Source: Pyronema omphalodes (lineage: Eukaryota > Ascomycota > Pezizomycetes > Pezizales > Pyronemataceae). From it: a stretch of DNA of 64,000 nucleotides. The notes beneath the pieces are model-generated. The model did not search any database, had not been told where the DNA came from, and was given only the letters and a program-made list of their open reading frames with translations. Where the stretch lies: assembly GCA_024516155.1 (NCBI GenBank), contig JAJJXM010000014.1, positions 806,001 to 870,000 of the forward strand. Direction: 5' to 3'. The stretch's first letter is position 1; each line of letters begins with the position of its first letter. Both the position numbers and the translations under genes were made by a program. Below, in pieces: positions 57,125-64,000 of this stretch.

Positions 57125-58637
57125 TCATAGCCTGTATCTTTCATACATAAGAGAATAGACAAGAGAACATACCCGGGCAACAATTCCATCCGGAAGACTT
57201 CCGTTCCACATATCTAACACCTTTTTAATGTTCCCCTTTCCATCAAGTTCAATAATTACTTTACTTTTGATAATCCTTTCCATCCCCATCGGAAGCTGGT
57301 ATTTATTTTTAAGCTCCAACTCGATAGGGTTAGTTTTGAGGACTTTATGGGAGAGTATTTTAGCGCGGAGAAGTGATTTCAGACCCCACTGGTGTAATCC
57401 GTCAGCACAAGTTCCCATATCGTGTCTACGGGACCAGCCAGATCCTCTATGATCACGAAAGAGCACTCACAGCATGACTCCTCAACTCCCCCCGTCCTTT
57501 CGCAACATTCAACCCATCCTCAAAAACAACATCTCTAGCCCAACACCGGCTACTCATAACCTGTCTCGTAACATTTCCCTGCAACAAATCCAATACCGCA
57601 CCAACCACATACCTGTACCTCATCTCATCAGCAATCACTTTCCAAAACAGCAGCCCCAAAACAGTAGCCCCACTCACCTCTTATGACCCTCCAACCTAAC
57701 CCCCTCCGCCGTCTCAATCCTCACCGTCTCCACCAATCCCGCTAGCGGGCTTTTCCCCGCCTTCGGAGCCAATTTCTCCTTCATCCCAGCACCATCACCC
57801 GTCATCTTAACATCAAACGCCCCCTTCGGCGGTTCCAAAGTACTGGGTGCGCCCCCGGGTCCACTCGGTGCCTCTCTGGGCATATCCTCCCCATTCTCAG
57901 CCCTCGTCATACTCCCCTCACCTTCCTTTTTCCCACCGGTTCTTCCACTGGGTCCTTTACTAGGTTCCGGACGACCCGCGGGGGTGAGGGGATGTTTATG
58001 CTTCAAGTCGGAGCCAGGTCTCGAGGTAGAGGAGATAGAAGATACATCAGCACCTGAGGAGCCTGCAAGAGACGATCCTGGAGATGAAGATGTGCGGTGG
58101 GTTAGGTATTCTGATTGTCCTTCTGATTCGGCTTTATTTTGACCCTGGGAATAACCTCCGGTTTTTCCACCGCCACCATTGCTGGTGGAGTAGCCCCGGG
58201 TATTGGACGGGTTGGGTCTGGAGTTGGAAATCTTACGGGCTCCGGGAGAGCCAGGGGATGGACCGGTGGTTACGGTGTTCATGTCGCTCCAGTATGCGGA
58301 GTCGGGTTGGGTTGTGGGTTTTACTGGTTTGGCGTCGGCGTGGTTGGGTTGGTCCATTGGTGGCGGGCGGGTTGAGGTTGCGGTGGCTGGGGCGGCATTG
58401 GGAAAGGGTAAGCCTGGGTGGTGTTAATGGTTGTTTGAAAATGGGATGCAATTAACGATGGGATATGAATGGGGTTGGAATACCGGATTCAGGATGGAGT
58501 TTACGGTATGCGAAACCGCTGTTATGCCGGATGGGGTTGATTACTACACTTCGGAGGAATAGGGAGTTGGAAGATGGGAGGTAGAGATAGATTTTACGTT
58601 GGAGACGGTGGGGAGTTAGTAGTTTATGGTAGAACAT
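57125..58637 (-). CDS. Predicted mitochondrial protein with NTF2/SnoaL-like C-terminus
   Basis: Four exons on the minus strand (58637-58457, 58413-57678, 57618-57471, 57388-57125) give 442 residues; introns of 43, 59 and 82 nt close in phase. The N-terminus is basic and free of acids for about 50 residues (MFYHKLLTPHRLQRKIYLYL ... NPIRHNSGFAYRKL), as in a mitochondrial presequence. A long disordered Gly/Ser/Pro-rich middle contains DSAYWSDMNTVTTGPSPGSP. The C-terminal part (RYRYVVGAVLDLLQGNVTRQ, WARDVVFEDGLN, MGMERIIKSKVIIELDGKGN, VLDMWNGSLPDGIVAR) resembles NTF2/SnoaL-like fungal proteins. Residue-level function is unknown. The last exon may instead splice at a gtatgt after IVAR to an exon near 57115, changing the final 20 residues. 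A shorter model starting at 58357 would lack the presequence. Confidence 0.65.
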
Positions 58638-59379
58638 TTTGGGATGTTGGACGTTAAATTGGATTTATTTAGGCGAGTGATTTGTTGTGTTTATCTCAAT
58701 TTGTTGTTTCTGGGTGATGGTTGATGATTAAAGTCGATATTTGCTCTTGGGTTTTCGTTGAGATAAATATATTCGAGGTGTAAGGTTCGTAGTTTCGTTA
58801 CCAAGTTCTGCGTTTTTTCGTTGATATATTTTGCTTTGGTATTTGCGGCCGATGACCGTAGATATAGATGATAATATTCATGGATTAATTCAGGTTTTGC
58901 TTAACGGAATATCAGGGAGTACCAGAATGGCTTCGAGATTTACCTAGCGATTTAGCAACTAAATTTGCTTTCAACTAAATTTGTTTCCGTGATGCTGGTG
59001 CCTTCAGCCCTACCCGGATCACGAATTTAGCACATAGCGCACGCGGCATACGAACTAAAAAATATGTATGCTTCACGGGATGAAGGTGTATGGACGACAC
59101 ACAACGGACTGTGAAATGTGATACTGGTTCACTTGCTGCGCGTTGAATGCGCATAGGAGTAGCCTATTAACAACTCCAAGTGACTGTACTTGATTATGTA
59201 ACTTTTTTTGCATTGGCAGTCTACGGAGGCTACAGCAAGTATCATTTGAACATGGACAAATAAGCATTTTAAACATACGCAGCACAAAACAATCCAAACA
59301 CCATTGAGATATCACCACGTCTCTGTTTCTAACGACCACAGGGTACGGAATAAGTGATGAAACCCAAAATTTTGACCCC
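58638..59379. other. Intergenic region, nothing recognised
   Basis: It lies between the mitochondrial-protein start and the 3' end of the eIF3b gene, AT-rich, without a supported gene. Confidence 0.5.
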
Positions 59380-61682
59380 TTACTCAATGACCTCCTCGTT
59401 CTCAGCAATGACCTCCTCGACAATCTCCTCAATAACAGCATCCTCATCACCTCCAGCCAACTTGACGGGGGTCCATCCAACCTCCTGTCTCTCAGCCTCA
59501 AGCTCCTTGGTGGACCTCTCCCTCCATGCCAACCACTCGTTGAGAAGTCTCTTTCTAGCCTCAACAACCTCCTTGTTGGCGGTAAGGGCCTCAAACTCAT
59601 CCTCCTCGTCGAAGATACGAGAGTACTCCTTGAGGTTCTTACGGATGTTCTTCTGCTCCTCCTTGGAGAGAAGAGTGGGGGGTCTAGGACGCCACAAGAA
59701 CTGGTTGAATCTCTCGATGGGCTCCTCACGGAGGAGAGCTCCCTTGAAGTCGTAAAGGTGGTATCCGTTCTCCATAGTGTGCTTCCAGGCGGAGGCAGAG
59801 GTGGCGACGTAACGTCCAGTGGGGTCCCACTCAACATCGGTAACACCAAAGTGCTCAGCGGTGTTCATGAGCATGATGTTGCAAGCAAGCTCCTTGTTGG
59901 CGGGGACCTTGTCCTGCTTCTGCTTCTCACCCTCAAAGTCGACATCCCAGAAGTCGAGCTCGTGGGAGATCTGAGAGTGAACAGTGGCGAGGATGACGAA
60001 ACGTCCCTTGGGTGCCCAGTAAATGGCGTTGGAGTTCTTCTTCTCGACAACCTTGGCGCACATCCACTCACCAACACCGTTCTTGAGCTTCTCGGGAGCG
60101 TAGAAGTGGATGTTGGTCTTGGGGGCAACGGCGGCTCCAGCAACAGCCTCGTCAGTAGTGATGAAGACGAAGCGGTTTCCCTGGGGCTCCCAAGCAAAGT
60201 TGACAACAACCTGCTTAAGCTCGACAATCTCGACAGGAATGTTCTTCTCGGTGACGCGGAAGAACTCAAGAGAGGTGTAGTTGGACTTCTTGGTCTTGGT
60301 GTGACGGTCGACCTTGACACACAAGTACTTACCCTCGGACTGCCAGTGGAGCTTGCAGTCGGAAACGTTGACCAAGTTACGGGTACGGACAATCTCCCTG
60401 CTGGGAATGGCCATGAGACCGGCACGGGCAGTCTGATTGTTCATCTCAGGAGTCCAGTAGCAAAGAAGCTGCTCGGACTGGGGCTTGCCCTTTCCGGAGG
60501 AGGGGATAGCGGGCTGCCATTCGAAATCGACAATTCCCTCAATCTTGACGGACTTCTTTCCGATAAGGGTCATGTCGGGAGTCTGGTAGATCTGGATGGC
60601 CTGTCCGGGAACAAGACGGGCAACGTACTTGTCATCGGCTGACCACTTGAAGGCGGGCCATGAGATCTTCTTGCGGGTCTTCTCGGCGGCGGGGTCGGTA
60701 GACTCGATAGCGGCGAAGGAACGAACGACGGCTCCAGTCTTAATGTCCCAAATGATGAACTGCTTTCCGTCCTCGTCGGCGGTAAGGGGGTATCCTGGGG
60801 GAGGGTTCTCGGGAACGGAGATGGGCTTGTTGCTCCAGGTAACAAGGTAGTTCTCGCAAGGAGAGTAGTCGACGAGGTTGACGAAGGGGTGAGCGAAACG
60901 ACGGATTCTCTTCCAGCTAGCTCCTCCCCACAACTGAACTCCCTGGGCGTGGATAGAGGTGAGGTAAGTTCCCTGGGGCGACCACTGAACGAAAGACTCG
61001 GTCCAGTGAGCGCGGTCAACCATCATCTCAGGTGCATCCTTCTTCCTGTTCTGGAAAACTCCAACGCTGTCACCACGGAACATAATCATCTGGTCACGGG
61101 CGTTGGGCTCTCCCAACCAGGAGCGGAGGTGCTCCTGCTCGACGTAGGGCTCGACGTGGGGCTCGACGAACTCCTCCTTAACACGTCCCTCACGTCCGTA
61201 GTGCTCAATATCGGTGAGCTTGTTGATGAAGATGGTGTGCTTCTTGTCAAGAGCCATTCCATCAAGGGTCTTGCAAGCCTTAAGGGCCTGTTCGGGAGTG
61301 TCGAACTCGACGAAAGCGAATCTGAAGGGAAATTAGACATGCACATTGTGATAAGTGGCGCTTGGTGCATACCCGGAGGTAAGCTTAGTCTTCTCGTCAA
61401 GAGGCATGTAGACGGAGTCGGGCTTGACTGGGCCAGCCTCGCTCAACTTCTTGCACAAGAACTTGACGAGCTTGGACTTGGAGTCCTCGGGGACACGGGG
61501 ACATCCGTCGACGACGACGAAGGTGTCGAGCCCCTCATCGAGACGGACGTCGAATTGCTCCTGGAGATCTGTTCCCCCCACATTAGCCCCTCCTCCCCGC
61601 ACGAAGCTCGAAAATTGCGGAGAAGCCACCCACCGGAAAAGTCGATCTCCTCATCCTCATCGTAATTGCTGTGAGGTGCCAT
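59380..61682 (-). CDS. PRT1: Translation initiation factor eIF3 subunit b
   Basis: Three exons on the minus strand (61682-61634, 61568-61373, 61321-59380) give 728 residues; introns are 65 and 51 nt. eIF3b is a scaffold subunit of eIF3, which brings the 43S pre-initiation complex to mRNA. The start [16 protein letters not shown] is acidic. It is followed by the RRM-type domain ([40 protein letters not shown]), which is interrupted by the second intron. The beta-propeller core includes [82 protein letters not shown] and [16 protein letters not shown]. The C-terminal segment holds [20 protein letters not shown] and a Glu-rich end. The length fits fungal orthologues. Strong codon bias indicates high expression. 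Confidence 0.96.
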
Positions 61683-62453
61683 GTTGACGGCGGGTCTGTA
61701 TAGCGATGCGGGATCTTCGGGAGGTCTCTGTGGTGGTGCTGCTGCTTTCGAAGTTCTTGAGTTTAAGTTTTTGCGTGGGTGCGAACAACGAACCGAAAAA
61801 CCAGTCAAAGTTTCGCAGAGCCGCACAACCAAGCGCGCTAAAAATTGATAACTTACGTTTCAGAAATCGAATTGTATACAAGTTGCATCTTAATACTTTG
61901 GAAAATACAGATTTCATGTCATGCTATGTATTAATATTGGCATTCGTTGAATTTATGTGACCGCATCTTGCGGTACGATTCGCTTATCGCCCACTTATCG
62001 CGATCATCAGCGAATTATGTAATCACAGACCGTCATACAAAATTCGTCGCTACAACACAGCATAATGATTAGGGCTATGATCTATTATCCACCCGACTCA
62101 GAAATAGGACCGATAAATTGTTCCCATTTTTTGTCCTGTGCTTTGTTCCTTTAAATCTGCGGTGGCCTGTTTGGTTAGGAAAGCATGTAACTTGATGTGA
62201 TATCTAATCAATTTGGGTTCTCTGATCATTTCAAAGTGATTTCCACAATGGTTGGTGTCCTCGACGTTAGCCAGATTATCTTGGAATACATTTCGAACAT
62301 TCTTCAGAAATTGGAATGGCGGCCGGATTAAGCTCTTGTATGTATCACCACTCCTTTTACCTGTAGTATCAGCCGTCATCTTCACCTACAATCCCTTTCC
62401 TCCACCTCCATCTAAAACTCTCGTTATATTACAGCAAGACCCCAAGGACCACA
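61683..62453. other. Divergent spacer between eIF3b and the MARVEL-like gene
   Basis: It holds both promoters. An overlapping frame at 62252-62467 is compositionally random; no site is named. Confidence 0.45.
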
Positions 62454-63380
62454 ATGACTCGAGATAAGAGATGTGGTCGCCCGGAATTCATCGTATGTCA
62501 CCGGAGTGAGGTCATGTCGTCCCATTAGTTGACCCTCTCACAGATTCTGCGAACACTACAACTATTGTGTAGCTTAGCAAACCTTGCACTTGCTTTCAGG
62601 GCTTCAATCAATGGGGGATGGTATATTTTCGATTTTTGCCGGAATATTATTCAACAATCACCGCTAACAACACCAGGGAGTATCCTCTCGCCCTCGTCAT
62701 CTACACAATCAGTACTTTGTGGACCATCTCTGTGCTTGTACACTTCGTGTATGGTCACCTATTACCACTTATGACGGTTCTTATGGAGGGTATTATGGTC
62801 GCTCTTATGGTTCTCTCATTCGTGCCTGTCTACTTGACCGAGAACATTACACACCAAACCACGTTTCCGAGTGATTATGGAAATAGCGTCGGAATAAATG
62901 CGATCATGTTTCTTGTAGCAACGTGAGATACCCTTCAACCAGCATTTTCTTCAGACTTCTAATTATCACAGTGGACTGTATTTTCTAGGCTTTCTACACT
63001 CATTCTTGATTTTCTTCAAAACTCGCAACGACAGCTCCGGAAGTGAATACGCCAACGGCCGTCAACCTATCTGGACTTCCAGCTCCGAGAACAACACTAA
63101 CGAAACCGATATCGAAAAAAAACTCCCCGGATCTTCGTTGCCCACCAAGGAATCTACAAAATCCTCGGATGATGAAACGGTTGCTGCTGGCGGTATGCCA
63201 AGCTTGGAATTACCACAGGCACAGTATTTGTTGCCGAATACCTTGACCTTGGAAACTCCAGTAACCCATACAATCCTGGGAATGTCTCAAGGATTAGGCC
63301 TTATATGCATGGAAGAGCGTCCTAAAACTGCTGCATCCTCGAAAGCGGCGATTGAAATGTCAGCAGACGACAAAGTCTAG
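62454..63380 (+). CDS. MARVEL-like four-TM protein, paralogue of the gene at 7611
   Basis: Four exons (62454-62492, 62544-62620, 62677-62922, 62972-63380) give 256 residues. Introns have gtatgt, gtatat and gtgaga donors with tcacag, caccag and tcacag acceptors; the branch site CGCTAACAAC is clear in intron 2. Hydrophobic segments: ILRTLQLLCSLANLALAFRA, PLALVIYTISTLWTISVLVH, LMTVLMEGIMVALMVLSFVP and INAIMFLVATGLYFLGFLHS (continuing FLIFF). A hydrophilic tail of about 115 residues is rich in Ser, Thr, Glu and Lys. The first intron (phase 0, after 13 codons) and second intron (splitting Trp) match the gene at 7611. The four-TM arrangement suggests the MARVEL group. The identical coding length of exon 1 (39 nt) supports both start codons. 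The cytosolic tail is longer and unrelated. Confidence 0.72.
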
Positions 63381-64000
63381 TGAATGGTTGGTTGGAAAAA
63401 CATATTGAGAGTCAATGGGTTTAATGATTGCTATACATATAAAGGGCGTGAACATACATATTTACCATACGTTGTATTCCATAGATTGAGGAAAAGAGGA
63501 GAGTTTATGTGTTTTCCACAATCAGAGATAGTTATACCTTATACCTGTGAAATAGGAGTTTCTGTTGCATTTTTACATGGAATTAAAATATCACTGCTGT
63601 CAAAATTACGAAGTAATTTCTCACAACTGAACACTTACTCGCTTAATACAGCATTATCATCTATATCACCTTATCTCTACAAGCCATGAATAGGCATAGG
63701 TATGGGCATAGTCATAGATATCAACACATCACCGCACGCTGCTTCGTATCTATTTTCAAACAGCAAGTGATTATATACAACAACAAAAGACCCCGCAACC
63801 GGTTATAGATCAAAACAACACTCGCCAATCCCCAACCCAACCCAACCCAACCGAACACAATCCAATCCAATACAAACCACCTATTACCTATTACCGCATA
63901 TAAGACCCAGACCTCCCAGTCTTACCACCCAGTTCCAAACAAGGCCAAAACGGACTACATATACATACACAGACCGAGACCGTTGAAATATGAGAACTGT
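63381..64000. other. Downstream region with CCCAA microsatellite
   Basis: A pentamer repeat, four copies of CCCAA, lies at about 63831-63850. It is followed by degenerate CCAAT/ACAAT units. The open frame at 63384-63689 directly after the MARVEL-like gene has no recognisable feature. Confidence 0.5.

Noticed and set aside
59758..60642. Open frame opposite eIF3b
   Set aside because: Same cause as above; the minus strand is clearly eIF3b and the antisense translation has no family character.
63384..63689. 101-codon frame directly after the MARVEL-like gene
   Set aside because: It most likely lies in the 3' untranslated region; no conserved residues or splice continuity were found.

Overview
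This is a window of nuclear DNA from a filamentous ascomycete (Pezizomycotina; perhaps Leotiomycetes, a guess from gene content only). The coding genes carry short 43-80 nt introns with GTANGT-type donors, CTAAC/CTGAC-like branch points and YAG acceptors. Recognisable products include fungal housekeeping proteins (Hem14, Rcl1, Cia30, Rpl25, Bdp1, Atp16, Vas1, Utp14, Fmc1, eIF3b) and lineage-typical families such as a fungal 7-TM rhodopsin-domain protein, small secreted proteins and MARVEL-like four-TM proteins. There are no bacterial-type operons. All gene models with introns were built by hand from reading-frame phase and splice motifs.

Layout. 1-4263 is AT-rich, gene-poor and repeat-like, with a GC-rich palindrome cluster near 800. 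4264-8331 has a coiled-coil membrane protein (minus) and a four-exon MARVEL-like gene (plus). A divergent tRNA-Asn(GTT) lies at 9490. HEM14 (10935-12583), a 7-TM rhodopsin-domain protein (15258-16613) and a small secreted protein with a DUF6973-like core (17894-18355) follow, separated by long non-coding stretches. 19753-43222 is the housekeeping block: RCL1 and CIA30 (minus), RPL25 and BDP1 (plus), a 1303-residue His-rich disordered protein (minus), ATP16 and VAS1 (minus), and UTP14 (plus). 43223-47481 is gene-free and holds a ~1.05 kb inverted-repeat element with a long pyrimidine tract. 47482-53840 is a tandem pair of large multi-TM proteins of an unnamed family. 55371-63380 holds FMC1 (minus), a secreted eight-cysteine protein (plus), a predicted mitochondrial protein with an NTF2-like C terminus (minus), eIF3b (minus) and a second MARVEL-like gene (plus) with the same exon architecture as the one at 7611.

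Functionally, the middle of the window is rich in ribosome and translation genes (Rcl1 and Utp14 in the small-subunit processome, Rpl25, Bdp1 for Pol III transcription of tRNA/5S, Vas1, eIF3b) and in mitochondrial bioenergetics (Hem14, Cia30, Atp16, Fmc1). The gene-poor stretches and edges carry membrane and secreted proteins and mobile-element-like repeats. I found no convincing new defence or biosynthetic system. The least explained items are the tandem membrane-protein family, the MARVEL-like pair, the AUG-less presequence-like leader in front of VAS1, and the inverted-repeat element with its dispersed GTTCCCAACC-type flank motif.
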